Below are positions 6,970-14,367 of a DNA stretch of 16,624 bases, in pieces. The translations under genes were made by a program, and so were the position numbers. Below the pieces are notes generated by a model. The model was not told the DNA's origin and made no database searches. It saw only the letters and a program-made list of their open reading frames with translations. The stretch is from JAMXLO01 sp041487355 (GTDB taxonomy: Bacteria; Pseudomonadota; Alphaproteobacteria; Acetobacterales; Acetobacteraceae). Where the stretch lies: the NCBI GenBank assembly GCA_041487355.1, contig JBGPND010000103.1:1-16624 (forward strand), given 5' to 3'. Position 1 is the first letter of the stretch, and the number at the start of each line of letters is the position of its first letter.

Positions 6970-8772
6970 ATGAGCTCGCACTTCGACCCCGGGCTGTTCA
7001 AGTCCGCCCTTATCATCCTGGCCGCCACGGCCGTGGTGATCCCGCTGTTCCACCGGCTGCGGCTCAGCCCGGTGCTGGGGTTCATGCTGGTCGGCGTCGC
7101 GGTGGGGCCGTTCGGGCTGGCCACCCTGGCGGACCGTCTGCCCCTGCTCGGTGCCATCACACTCAGCCGGCCCGAGACCATCGCCCCGATCGCCGAGCTC
7201 GGCATCAGCCTGCTGATGTTCATGATCGGCCTGGAGCTGTCGCTGGAACGCCTCCGCGTGATGCGCCGCCTGGTGTTCGGGCTGGGACTGCTGCAGTTCG
7301 TCCTGTGCGCCCTGGCGATCGCGGCGGTCGCGTATGCGCTGGGTGCGCCGCCTGCTGTCGCTGCTGTGTCGGGCCCGGCCCTGGCGATGTCGTCCACCGC
7401 GGTCGTCGTCCAGGTGCTGTCCCACGAGAAGCGGCTGGGCGGACCCATCGGCCGAGCCTCCCTCGGGGTGCTGCTGTTCCAGGACATCGCCGCGGTGCCA
7501 GTGCTGTTCGTGATCAGCGTGCTGGGCGCGGAGGCCTCCGCCGGGGGCGGCGACTACGCCTGGACGATCGGCCAGGCCGTCGTGGTCGTGCTCGGCCTGA
7601 TCGCCGCCGGGAGGCTGGTGCTGCGTCCGCTGTTCCGCAGCGTCGCCCGCACCGGCAGCCCGGAGCTGTTCGTCGCCGCCTGCCTGCTGGTCATCCTCGC
7701 CACCGGCCTCGCCACCGCCGTGGTGGGCCTGCCGATGGAGCTGGGCTCGCTGATCGCCGGCATGCTGCTCGCCGAGACCGAATTCCGCCGCCAGATCGAG
7801 GTGACCATCGAACCGTTCAAGGGCCTGCTGCTCGGGGTGTTCCTGATCTCGGTCGGCATGAGCCTCGACCTCGGCCACATCGTCGCCGATGCCTCGCGCC
7901 TGGTCGTGGGCGGCCTGGTCCTGGTGCTGATCAAGCTCGCCATCATCGCCGCACTGGCGCGCGTCTTCGGCCTGCGCTGGCTGACCGGCTTGCAGGCCGG
8001 GCTGCTGCTCGGCCCGGGTGGGGAATTCGGCTTCGTCATCCTCGGCCTGGCCCGCACGGAACATCTGATGGAGCCGGACACCGCACGTTTCCCGCTGATC
8101 CTGGTCGCCGTGACCATGGCGTGCATCCCGCTGCTCTCGACACTTGGGAAACTGATCGCCCGCCGCACTCCCGCCCCGCCGGTGGTCGACCCAGCGCTGC
8201 TGGCGGCAATGCCCGAGGACGCCACGCCCCGCGTCATCGTCGCCGGATTCGGCCGCGTCGGCGAAACGGTCGCCTCGCTGCTGGAGGTGCACGGAGTGCC
8301 CTATGTCGCGGTCGACAGCGACCCCGACCGCGTCGCCGCCGTGCGAGCAAAGCGGCGGTCGGTGTTCTGGGGCGACATCACCCGCGTCGAGCTGCTGCGC
8401 CGCCTGCACATCGACACCGCCCGCGCCCTGGTCGTGACGATGAGCGACCATGCCGCGAGCGACCGCCTGGTCGCCACGGCGCGGGAGGCGCGCGCCGACC
8501 TGCTGATCGTCGTGCGCGCGCGCGACGCGCGCCACGCAGCGCATCTCTATGCGATCGGCGCGACCGAAGCGGTGCCGGAGACCATCGAGGCCAGCCTGCA
8601 GCTATCCGAGGCGGTGCTGGTCGATCTCGGCATCGCCATGGGGCCGGTGATCGCGACGATCCACGAGAAGCGCGCCGAGATGCAGGCCGAGATCAAGGCG
8701 ATGGCACCCGGCGCCGCGGTCCGCCCGCTCGGTCGCCGCCGGCTGCGCGACATGCTGCAGCGGGGCGGATGA
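6970..8772 (+). CDS. CPA2-family (Kef-type) cation:proton antiporter with TrkA-N domain
   Basis: This 600-residue inner-membrane protein belongs to the monovalent cation:proton antiporter-2 family, which includes KefB and KefC. About a dozen hydrophobic segments fill residues 10-395. AMSSTAVV (139-146), the ion-site FQDIAAVP (170-177) and GEFGFVILG (351-359) are the expected core motifs. A cytoplasmic Rossmann TrkA-N domain begins at about residue 420, with GFGRVG (426-431) and acidic D449/D451 for nucleotide binding. The tail after 545 is basic. No KefF/KefG-type quinone reductase lies beside it, so glutathione-gated potassium efflux is only one possibility; sodium/proton or potassium/proton exchange is equally open. 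The ATG has no strong ribosome binding site. Confidence 0.93.
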   Translation: MSSHFDPGLFKSALIILAATAVVIPLFHRLRLSPVLGFMLVGVAVGPFGLATLADRLPLLGAITLSRPETIAPIAELGISLLMFMIGLELSLERLRVMRRLVFGLGLLQFVLCALAIAAVAYALGAPPAVAAVSGPALAMSSTAVVVQVLSHEKRLGGPIGRASLGVLLFQDIAAVPVLFVISVLGAEASAGGGDYAWTIGQAVVVVLGLIAAGRLVLRPLFRSVARTGSPELFVAACLLVILATGLATAVVGLPMELGSLIAGMLLAETEFRRQIEVTIEPFKGLLLGVFLISVGMSLDLGHIVADASRLVVGGLVLVLIKLAIIAALARVFGLRWLTGLQAGLLLGPGGEFGFVILGLARTEHLMEPDTARFPLILVAVTMACIPLLSTLGKLIARRTPAPPVVDPALLAAMPEDATPRVIVAGFGRVGETVASLLEVHGVPYVAVDSDPDRVAAVRAKRRSVFWGDITRVELLRRLHIDTARALVVTMSDHAASDRLVATAREARADLLIVVRARDARHAAHLYAIGATEAVPETIEASLQLSEAVLVDLGIAMGPVIATIHEKRAEMQAEIKAMAPGAAVRPLGRRRLRDMLQRGG

Positions 8773-8823
8773 GGAAGCCGAGCGGCGGCGGACGGAATGC
8801 TGAACCATCATCACAGCCACAGG

Positions 8824-8847
8824 CCGAAGCCAATCTACGGCTTCCGG
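8824..8847. terminator. hairpin between converging genes, candidate bidirectional terminator
   Basis: CCGAAGCC pairs with GGCTTCCGG (one bulged base) across a seven-base loop, 52 bases after the antiporter stop. The hairpin also spans the stop codon of the converging coiled-coil gene. There is no T run on either side, so any termination would not be of the classical intrinsic type. Confidence 0.4.
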
Positions 8848-9065
8848 TTCTGGTCATCCGACGCCTGGGCAGGGTTCTGGGCAATCCGCAGGACGCTACC
8901 GTTGGTACGGGTGATCTCAATCACCGTCTCGAGCCGGATCAAGCGATCCTTCATGTCCCGGACCTCGTCCGCCAACCGATCGAGCTTCTGCGCAACGGAT
9001 TGTATGCGCTCATCGATCAGAATGACCGATTTGATGGCGGCGATCGCCTCCCCGTACAGGCTCAT
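8835..9065 (-). CDS. small coiled-coil protein of unknown function
   Basis: This is a 76-residue soluble protein with no enzyme motif. After a short N-terminal helix (MSLYGEAIAAIKSVILIDER), residues 21-50 (about IQSVAQKLDRLADEVRDMKD and on) show heptad-like spacing of hydrophobics typical of a coiled coil. A polar tail follows. Its ATG overlaps the stop of the upstream RHH gene as ATGA, so the two are almost certainly translated together. Similar small alphaproteobacterial proteins of this pattern are usually left as hypothetical. A role as partner to the RHH protein is inferred from the coupling alone. Confidence 0.75.
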   Translation of the reverse strand: MSLYGEAIAAIKSVILIDERIQSVAQKLDRLADEVRDMKDRLIRLETVIEITRTNGSVLRIAQNPAQASDDQNRKP

Positions 9066-9334
9066 CCCCGGCTTTTCGCCAGGTCGGTCAGCGTATCGTC
9101 CAGCTTTCGCTCAGCCTGGTCCAATTGCCGCAAGGTCTCCCCGTGGGTGGCGGCGAGTACCCGTAGCAGCCCCCTGAGCTCGTCGGCCTCCTTCTGGGTC
9201 TGCTCGTCGTAGGCTTCGACAGCGCGCCGGATGAGCTCTCCGGCGGAGATTGAACCGGCACTCGCTGCCTTGGCGTCCAGCGCGGCCTTCTCAGCAGGGG
9301 ACATAAGAACGACCACACGTTCGGTCGAAGCCAT
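9062..9334 (-). CDS. ribbon-helix-helix-like protein, first gene of a two-gene unit
   Basis: This 90-residue protein has an N-terminal strand and two helices (ERVVVLMSPAEKAALDAKAA, then ISAGELIRRAVEAYDE) fitting a ribbon-helix-helix DNA-binding domain at about residues 3-45. A charged helical tail (about 46-88) could be a coiled coil. I start it at the ATG at 9334, which has GAGGAGAG seven bases upstream. The frame stays open eight codons further, to 9358, but that start lacks a ribosome binding site. The stop overlaps the next start by four bases. Such a pair may be an autoregulated toxin-antitoxin-like module, but neither partner shows a recognisable toxin fold. Confidence 0.75.
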   Translation of the reverse strand: MASTERVVVLMSPAEKAALDAKAASAGSISAGELIRRAVEAYDEQTQKEADELRGLLRVLAATHGETLRQLDQAERKLDDTLTDLAKSRG

Positions 9335-9386
9335 GATGCACTCTCCTCGGAGATGCACATGATAATGGGCATGAACATAACGGGGC

Positions 9387-10433
9387 TCAACCCTCGGGGC
9401 GTATACGGTCCTCGATTGGGCGTCCCAACACCTCCGCCAACCCTACGCGCTGGTGCCCATGCCGCCCGACCGTCGTCTCTGCCGCGGCCAACGCATCCAG
9501 CACCGCCTCCTGCGTCGCCTCGGCCGCCGCCTGGAACAGCCGGTCGATCCGCGCCTCTGCCAGCACTCGGTGCTCGATCAGGTCCTGGTCGGGTGCATGG
9601 GGCATCCGGTTGGCGGTGGTGAAAGCGAGCGCGATGTCGCCGCTGCCATTGGCCCAGAACGAGCCACACCACGCCAACCCGACGCCGGCGCGCCGCGCCA
9701 CCCGGCCAAGCTGGCGATGATCCAGTGGCAGGTCCGTGCCGAGGATCACGATGCACGACCCTGCCTCCGCCGACGGAGCCTGCCCCGGATCGACCCGCAG
9801 TCCGTCCGGCAGCCGCAGGTCTCCGGCGCGGCCGAAATTCGCCAGCACCAGCACGCCCAGGTGATACGTCTCCCCGTCCAGCCGCAGCCGGCGCGAGGCG
9901 CTGCCGATGCCGCCCTTCAGCCCAAAGCAGCTCATCCCGGTGCCGGCGCCCACCGCGCCGACCTCGAATTCCTCCCCCGCCGCCACGATCGCCGCCTCGG
10001 CGTGCGCCTCGGTCACCGCCATCGCCTGGATGTCGTTGAGGTAGCCGTCGTTGCACTCCAGCACGACCGGGTTGACCGTCGAGGTTTGCCGGCCGATCTC
10101 CGGATCGGCCGCGATCGCCCGCCGGATCAGCGTCGCCGCGCACACGCCGACCCCGAACGTGTTGGTCAGCAGGATCGGCGTCTCCAGCGTGCCGAGTTCG
10201 TTCACCTGCACCAGCCCGACGCTCTTGCCGAAGCCGTTCAGCACCACCGAAGCCGCCACCGGCTTGTCGCGGAACAGATCGCCGTCATGCGGCAGCACCG
10301 CGGTGACGCCGGTGCACACGTCGCCTTCGATCAGCGTCGCGTGCCCGACCGTCACGCCCGGCACATCGGCAATGCTGTTGCGCGCCCCAGGCGGCAGCGA
10401 GCCGCAGGCCAGGTCGAGGTCGCGTGCGCGCAT
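9387..10433 (-). CDS. DmpA/BapA-type (S58 family) autoprocessing aminopeptidase
   Basis: This 348-residue protein is an Ntn-type hydrolase of the DmpA family, which includes L-aminopeptidase D-amidase/esterase DmpA and beta-aminopeptidase BapA. These are made as precursors that cut themselves to expose an N-terminal serine. The expected cut site is G225-S226 (EAGSCIVILGTDLPLDH). Upstream, IADVPGVTVGH (21-31), NGFGKSVGLVQVNELGTLET (66-85) and ILLTNTFGVG (87-96) are family hallmarks. No signal peptide is seen. The ATG at 10433 has AGGAGG five bases upstream. It is divergent from mmsA across 80 bases, which suggests shared control. Substrate, alpha- or beta-peptide, cannot be read from sequence. 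Confidence 0.9.
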   Translation of the reverse strand: MRARDLDLACGSLPPGARNSIADVPGVTVGHATLIEGDVCTGVTAVLPHDGDLFRDKPVAASVVLNGFGKSVGLVQVNELGTLETPILLTNTFGVGVCAATLIRRAIAADPEIGRQTSTVNPVVLECNDGYLNDIQAMAVTEAHAEAAIVAAGEEFEVGAVGAGTGMSCFGLKGGIGSASRRLRLDGETYHLGVLVLANFGRAGDLRLPDGLRVDPGQAPSAEAGSCIVILGTDLPLDHRQLGRVARRAGVGLAWCGSFWANGSGDIALAFTTANRMPHAPDQDLIEHRVLAEARIDRLFQAAAEATQEAVLDALAAAETTVGRHGHQRVGLAEVLGRPIEDRIRPEG

Positions 10434-10513
10434 GGTGTCCTCCTGCCGCGATCTCTAGCCGACAACGCGAAATCGTCCTAATCCCACGCAGCGCTATCCC
10501 AAGGGAGGCTGAC
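10434..10513. promoter_or_regulatory. divergent promoter region between the DmpA-type peptidase and mmsA
   Basis: Only 80 bases separate the two divergent starts. Each has a strong ribosome binding site: AGGAGG for the peptidase and AAGGGAGG (10501-10508) for mmsA. Both promoters must overlap or nearly so in the remaining bases, which favours joint regulation. No clear symmetric operator is visible. Confidence 0.45.
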
Positions 10514-12010
10514 ATGCGGGAAATCGGGCATTTCATCGGCGGCAAGCCGGTTGCCGGCACCAGCGGCAAGTTCGGTGACGTGTTCAATCCCGCTGCGGGC
10601 GAGGTCACCGCCCGTGTGGCACTCGCCGACGCCGCGGAAGTGAACCAGGCCGCCACCGCCGCCGCCGCCGCCTGGCCGGCCTGGGCCGCCACCCCGCCGC
10701 TGCGCCGCGCCCGCGTCATGTTCAAGCTGAGGGAGCTGCTGGAGCGCGACCGCAAGGAGTTCTCCGCGATCATCACCGCCGAACACGGCAAGGTCCTGTC
10801 GGACGCCGACGGCGAGGTGCAGCGCGGCCTGGAAGTGGTCGAGTTCGCCTGCGGCATTCCGCATCTGCTGAAGGGCGAGTTCACCGAGGCCGTCGGCACC
10901 GGCGTCGACGCCTGGTCGATCCGTCAGCCGCTCGGCGTGGTCGCCGGCATCACGCCGTTCAATTTTCCCCTCATGGTTCCGCTATGGATGATCCCGGTCG
11001 CCATCGCCTGCGGCAACTGCTTCATCCTGAAGCCGTCGGAGAAGGACCCCTCGGCCAGCCTGAAGCTCGCCGCGTTGCTGGCCGAGGCCGGCGTGCCGGA
11101 TGGCGTGTTCTCCGTCGTGCAGGGCGCGCGCGAGGCGGTCGAGGCGATCCTGGCGCATCCCGACATCGCCGCGATCAGCTTCGTCGGCTCCACCGCAATC
11201 GCCGAGACGATCTATCGAGGCGGCGCCGCGCACGGCAAGCGCGTGCAGGCGCTGGGCGGGGCGAAGAACCACCTGGTGGTGATGCCCGATGCCGACATCG
11301 ACGATGCGGTGGACGCGCTGATGGGTTCTGCCTATGGCGCGGCCGGCGAACGCTGCATGGCGGTGTCCATCGCGGTCGCGGTGGGTTCGGCCGGCGACCG
11401 GCTGATGCAGAAGCTCGAGCCACGGGTGCGCGCGCTGAAAATCGGCCCCGGCACCGATCCCGACGCCGAGATGGGCCCGCTGGTCACGCGCGAACATCGG
11501 GAAAAGGTGCAGGGCTACATCGACCTCGGCGTGAAGGAGGGCGCCAAGCTGGTGGTGGACGGCCGCGGCCTGTCATTGCAGGGCTACGAGAACGGCTACT
11601 TCCTCGGCGGCTCGCTGTTCGACAATGTCAGCACCGACATGCGTATCTACAAGGACGAGATCTTCGGCCCGGTGCTCGGCGTCGTGCGCACCCCTGACCT
11701 CGCCGGCGCGGTGCGCATGGTGAACGCGCACGAATACGGCAACGGCGTCGCGATCTTCACCTCCGATGGCGGCGCCGCGCGCGACTTCGCCGCTGGCATC
11801 AACATCGGCATGGTCGGCGTGAACGTGCCGATCCCGGTGCCGATGGCGTTCCATAGCTTCGGCGGCTGGAAGCACTCGCTGTTCGGCGACCATCACATCT
11901 ATGGCCCGGAAGGCGTGCGCTTCTATACGCGCTACAAGGCGGTGACGCAGCGCTGGCCGACGGGGGCACGGCGCGGCGCCGAATACGTGATGCCGACCCT
12001 GGGGCGGTGA
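10514..12010 (+). CDS. mmsA: methylmalonate-semialdehyde dehydrogenase (CoA-acylating)
   Basis: This 498-residue cytoplasmic aldehyde dehydrogenase converts methylmalonate semialdehyde to propionyl-CoA, or malonate semialdehyde to acetyl-CoA, in valine, beta-alanine and pyrimidine breakdown. TPFNFPLMVPLWMIP (147-161) is the signature of this subfamily, and the catalytic cysteine is C281 in GAAGERCMAVS. The usual ALDH general base in the ELGGK motif is replaced: ALGGAKNH (246-253) is the form seen in CoA-acylating members. The ATG at 10514 follows AAGGGAGG and gives the family length; the frame extends upstream without homology. No mmsB or transaminase is adjacent; the divergent DmpA-type peptidase is the only partner. 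Confidence 0.95.
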   Translation: MREIGHFIGGKPVAGTSGKFGDVFNPAAGEVTARVALADAAEVNQAATAAAAAWPAWAATPPLRRARVMFKLRELLERDRKEFSAIITAEHGKVLSDADGEVQRGLEVVEFACGIPHLLKGEFTEAVGTGVDAWSIRQPLGVVAGITPFNFPLMVPLWMIPVAIACGNCFILKPSEKDPSASLKLAALLAEAGVPDGVFSVVQGAREAVEAILAHPDIAAISFVGSTAIAETIYRGGAAHGKRVQALGGAKNHLVVMPDADIDDAVDALMGSAYGAAGERCMAVSIAVAVGSAGDRLMQKLEPRVRALKIGPGTDPDAEMGPLVTREHREKVQGYIDLGVKEGAKLVVDGRGLSLQGYENGYFLGGSLFDNVSTDMRIYKDEIFGPVLGVVRTPDLAGAVRMVNAHEYGNGVAIFTSDGGAARDFAAGINIGMVGVNVPIPVPMAFHSFGGWKHSLFGDHHIYGPEGVRFYTRYKAVTQRWPTGARRGAEYVMPTLGR

Positions 12011-12034
12011 AGGCCGGCCTCGGAGCAATCAATC

Positions 12035-12155
12035 AAGAAAGCAGATTCACCGCAGAGGCGCCGAGGCGCCGAGAAGGGAGGGTGGGGCGCTTCGCGCAAA
12101 GCGCGCAAAAGTCCTCCTCTGCGCCTCGGCGCCTCTGCGGTGAATCTGCTTCCTT
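12035..12155. repeat. large nested palindrome between converging genes (dispersed-repeat type)
   Basis: Arms at 12035-12069 and 12121-12155 are reverse complements over 35 bases with one mismatch; the core AAGCAGATTCACCGCAGAGG is perfect. The 51-base loop holds a second hairpin (GCGCTT at 12087 with AAGCGC ending at 12104). It fills the gap between mmsA and the converging regulator gene. Repeats beginning TTCACCGCAGAGGCGC are, from memory, dispersed in many bacterial genomes. Here it could also act as a bidirectional terminator. No transposase is nearby. Confidence 0.85.
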
Positions 12156-12166
12156 TGGCAGCGGCC

Positions 12167-12868
12167 CTATAAGGCGTCCAGATCGCTCAGATCGTCCGGC
12201 ACCGCCAGTGCCTTCAGGCGCGGGATGTCGTGCAGGATGACGCGCGACCCATGGGTCTCCACGCCATACGCGCGCAGTGACGCGAAGGCGCGTGACAGGT
12301 TCTCCTGCCGGCAGCCGAGCCGGGCCGCCAGCAATCCCTTGTCGAACGGCAGGCGGAAGTCGGCACTCGTGGCCTCGCCGTCCTTCACCCGCGCGAGCAG
12401 GTAGCAGCCGAGCCGCTGTGCCGCGGTGCGCAGCTTCAGGTCGCGAACCTGTCGCACCATGGTGCGGAACTCGCGCGACACGGAGCGCAGCAGCGTGTTC
12501 GCGAGCGACGGCTCGCTTTCCACCAGGCGCAGCAACGAAGCGGCGTCGATCGCCAGCAACCGGGACCGCGTGACCGTGCGCGCCGTCATCAGATAGGGCA
12601 GCTCGGCCAGCACCGAGGCCAGGACGAAATGCCCGACCGGGTGCACGACCTCGACCAGGGCCGTGGTGCCGTCGGCCGCCGTGCTGGTCAGCACCACCTG
12701 GCCTTCCAGCAGGATGTGCAGGAATTCCGGCATGGCTCCCTGATGAGACAGCACGTCGTCTTGCTCGGCTGTCATCAGTTCGCTGATGGCTTCGATCTGC
12801 TTGCGCAGCGGCGCATCCAGCCGCTCGAACAGCGGCACGGTTCCGACCAGATCGACGGCTGCTTCCAT
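12167..12868 (-). CDS. Crp/Fnr-family transcriptional regulator
   Basis: This 233-residue protein has an N-terminal cyclic-nucleotide-type beta-barrel (about residues 12-115; LEGQVVL and VHPVGHFVLASVL are recognisable), a long dimerisation helix (about 118-145) and a C-terminal winged helix-turn-helix (about 173-212; FDKGLLAARLGCRQENLSRA spans the recognition region). The FNR iron-sulfur cysteines are absent; only C155 and C186 occur. A conserved cAMP-phosphate Arg-Ala pair is not obvious, so the ligand is unknown. The HTH resembles Dnr/FtrB-like members more than CRP. I start at the ATG at 12868, preceded by GGGGGAAG; the longer frame upstream shows no homology. Its targets are unknown. Confidence 0.9.
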   Translation of the reverse strand: MEAAVDLVGTVPLFERLDAPLRKQIEAISELMTAEQDDVLSHQGAMPEFLHILLEGQVVLTSTAADGTTALVEVVHPVGHFVLASVLAELPYLMTARTVTRSRLLAIDAASLLRLVESEPSLANTLLRSVSREFRTMVRQVRDLKLRTAAQRLGCYLLARVKDGEATSADFRLPFDKGLLAARLGCRQENLSRAFASLRAYGVETHGSRVILHDIPRLKALAVPDDLSDLDAL

Positions 12869-12917
12869 GACACTTCCCCCGCGGCTGGTGGCGATTTTAT
12901 CGATGTCCCGCCTAGCC

Positions 12918-12943
12918 GGCGAAACAAATGTCCCGATTTCGCC
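12918..12943 (-). promoter_or_regulatory. inverted repeat upstream of the Crp/Fnr-type gene, candidate operator
   Basis: GGCGAAA and TTTCGCC face each other across twelve bases, about 50 bases upstream of the regulator's start. On the coding strand CGGGACAT occurs inside it and again about 30 bases further downstream. The symmetry and place fit an autoregulatory site, but this does not match the classical FNR/CRP half-sites. Confidence 0.3.
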
Positions 12944-13193
12944 CGCTCGGCAATTTGTGGCCATTGCCAAGCCGGGCACCTGTGGACCTGACGACACGCC
13001 GGCCTTCGGCAACCTGGCCCAGGATCAGGATCAGGACCAGGAACGGGCCGGGAAAGGTGCGCAGCTTCTACAACCCGGAGTCGGCCACCGACGGCGATCA
13101 GGCTCGCGACGCGCCATTATCCCCTGAGGCGGCATGAACGGGCACACCAAATAGCCCTCGTGCCGATGCCGACTGTACCGTCCAATCCAGCAG

Positions 13194-13435
13194 AGCGTAG
13201 GGCGGAAAAGCGCAGCGCATTCCGCCGCTTGCACGGCAGCGTTGTGCCACCGCATCGGCTGGTCCGACACCATCGCTGCGGCGGCCTGGGCGTGACCTGC
13301 CGGCCGTGCATCGATCTGAGGACAAACTCGGCCGATCGTCTGGGTTGCAGACGAGATCGTGCGTCCCCGGGTTGAATTCGTGCGTGCGTGAGTTCCGGGG
13401 TTGGCGGAACGCGCTGCGCTTTTCCGCCCTACGCT
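13194..13435. repeat. two inverted copies of a GGCGGAA..TTCCGCC palindromic repeat, MITE-like arrangement
   Basis: Copy one at 13194-13226 and copy two at 13403-13435 are reverse complements over 33 bases with one mismatch. Each begins AGCGTAGGGCGGAAAAGCGC in its own orientation and is itself a small hairpin (GGCGGAA with TTCCGCC). They bracket 176 bases of non-coding DNA. This motif is, from memory, a dispersed REP-like element common in proteobacterial genomes. Whether the pair with its core moved as one unit is unknown; no target-site duplication is obvious. Confidence 0.75.
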
Positions 13436-13453
13436 TGCTGCCCGCCACGCGAT

Positions 13454-14275
13454 CTATTCCGTGGCAGCATGTATCAGGCTCTTCGTGAGCATCGTCCGGT
13501 CCAGCAGCGTCGCCAGCTCCGCCTCGTGCTCGCACTCGGGCATCAGCCGGCACAGCGTCGCGTCCCGCGCGGTGGCCGGGTGGAAGTAGACCTCGCTCAC
13601 CCCCTCGGGCAGCTCCGCCAGCAGGCAGCGCACGTGGTCCGGCGTCATATGCCCGCTCCACGCCAACCCGAAGCAATGATCGGTGGTCGCCAGTCCCGCC
13701 GCGCGCGCCTGCCGCCGCAGCAGCCTTGTCCAGTGATACAGTGCATGGCCGCCCAGCCCGACCCGCGTGCCGCAACGCGCGAGAACCGCGGGCGGCTCGG
13801 CCGGCACACGCACCGCCCGCAGGCCGAACTCGCGGCCAATGTCGATCATCAGCCGGCCGACCGTCGGATGCAGGTGCATGTGCTTGTGCGCATCGGCATG
13901 GTCGAGCGTCAGCCCGGTGGCGGCGAACGCGGCGAACTGCGCGCGGATTTCCGCGGCGAGCTGCCGGCGGACGCGCTGGCGGAACCAGTAGTTCACGCCG
14001 AGGCGGAGCTGGTCGGACGGGAACCGCCCTTCTGCATCCACCAGATCGGGAATTGCCGCCGCCGGCAGGACGGCCGGGCCTTCGATCACCACCAGATGCA
14101 AACCGACCCGCAGCGACGGCAGCGCCCGCGCCCGTCGCACGGCATCCGCGGCGGCCGAGCCGGCGACCATCAGGCTCGCGGCATTCAGGATGCCGTCGCG
14201 ATGCGCCCGTTCGACCGCCTCGTTGACCGATTCCGACAAGCCGAAATCATCGGCGGTGAAGACGACGCGTTTCAC
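13454..14275 (-). CDS. hpnK: hopanoid biosynthesis-associated protein HpnK (YdjC/ChbG-type deacetylase fold)
   Basis: This 273-residue protein belongs to the YdjC/ChbG carbohydrate deacetylase superfamily and resembles the HpnK branch found with hopanoid genes. FTADDFGLSESVNEA (6-20) carries the metal-site aspartates D9/D10. GLHLV (H60) and HADAHKHMHLHP (126-137) supply the histidines. RAVRVPAEPPAVL follows further on. Its exact reaction in hopanoid side-chain metabolism is unsettled. No other hopanoid gene lies in the window. I start it at the GTG at 14275, where homology begins. The frame stays open to a GTG at 14371 that overlaps the upstream stop, but those 32 codons are just the translated intergenic repeat. 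The ribosome binding site lies inside that repeat. Confidence 0.88.
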   Translation of the reverse strand: MKRVVFTADDFGLSESVNEAVERAHRDGILNAASLMVAGSAAADAVRRARALPSLRVGLHLVVIEGPAVLPAAAIPDLVDAEGRFPSDQLRLGVNYWFRQRVRRQLAAEIRAQFAAFAATGLTLDHADAHKHMHLHPTVGRLMIDIGREFGLRAVRVPAEPPAVLARCGTRVGLGGHALYHWTRLLRRQARAAGLATTDHCFGLAWSGHMTPDHVRCLLAELPEGVSEVYFHPATARDATLCRLMPECEHEAELATLLDRTMLTKSLIHAATE

Positions 14276-14362
14276 CCCTCCCCCCAACCCCCCTCCCGCA
14301 AGGGGAGGGGGAGTGCTGAAAGTTCTCCCCCTCCCCTTGCGGGAGGGGGTTGGGGGGAGGGG
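14275..14362. repeat. near-perfect long inverted repeat, G-rich, covering the hpnK ribosome binding site
   Basis: Arms at 14275-14313 and 14325-14362 are reverse complements over 38-39 bases with a single-base length difference, around an 11-base spacer. Each arm holds CCCTCCCGCAAGGGGAGGG plus C- or G-runs, and each can fold on itself. Four G-runs in a row (GGGAGGGGGTTGGGGGGAGG and on at 14341-14362, and the mirror on the minus strand next to hpnK) are compatible with a G-quadruplex. It exactly fills the gap between the MmeI-like gene and hpnK. This type of repeat is dispersed in many alphaproteobacteria, from memory. Confidence 0.85.
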
Positions 14363-14367
14363 CCTAT

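Larger units (their letters stand above)
12869..13453. other. 585-base stretch without a credible gene
   Basis: The stretch lies between the Crp/Fnr-type gene and the end of hpnK. It holds the regulator's leader with an inverted repeat (12918-12943), a short AGGATC-like tandem (about 13020-13040), and two inverted copies of a palindromic repeat (13194-13226 and 13403-13435). The open frames here run through the repeats and lack a start signal or protein-like composition. There is no tRNA-like fold that I can see. Confidence 0.6.

Noticed and set aside
6846..7487. N-terminal extension of asd to 7487
   Set aside because: The extra 214 codons lie antisense to the antiporter, lack homology, and the ATG at 6845 has a proper ribosome binding site.
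6970..8772. Naming the antiporter kefB or kefC
   Set aside because: The family is clear, but no KefF/KefG partner or diagnostic glutathione-site residues could be verified, so no symbol was given.
6861..9212. 783-codon plus-strand frame over the antiporter gene, and a 550-codon minus-strand frame at 6892-8544
   Set aside because: Both are shadows of the antiporter gene, with Arg/Pro- or Gln/Asp-rich low-quality sequence and no family motif.
12035..12155. CRISPR-like array from repeated GGCGCCGAG units
   Set aside because: There are no regular spacers and no cas genes. The structure is a palindrome with short internal duplications.
13031..13775. Minus-strand frames at 13031-13273 and 13098-13775 as small genes
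   Set aside because: They run through the palindromic repeats and into hpnK in the wrong frame. The phrases they encode are the translated repeat.
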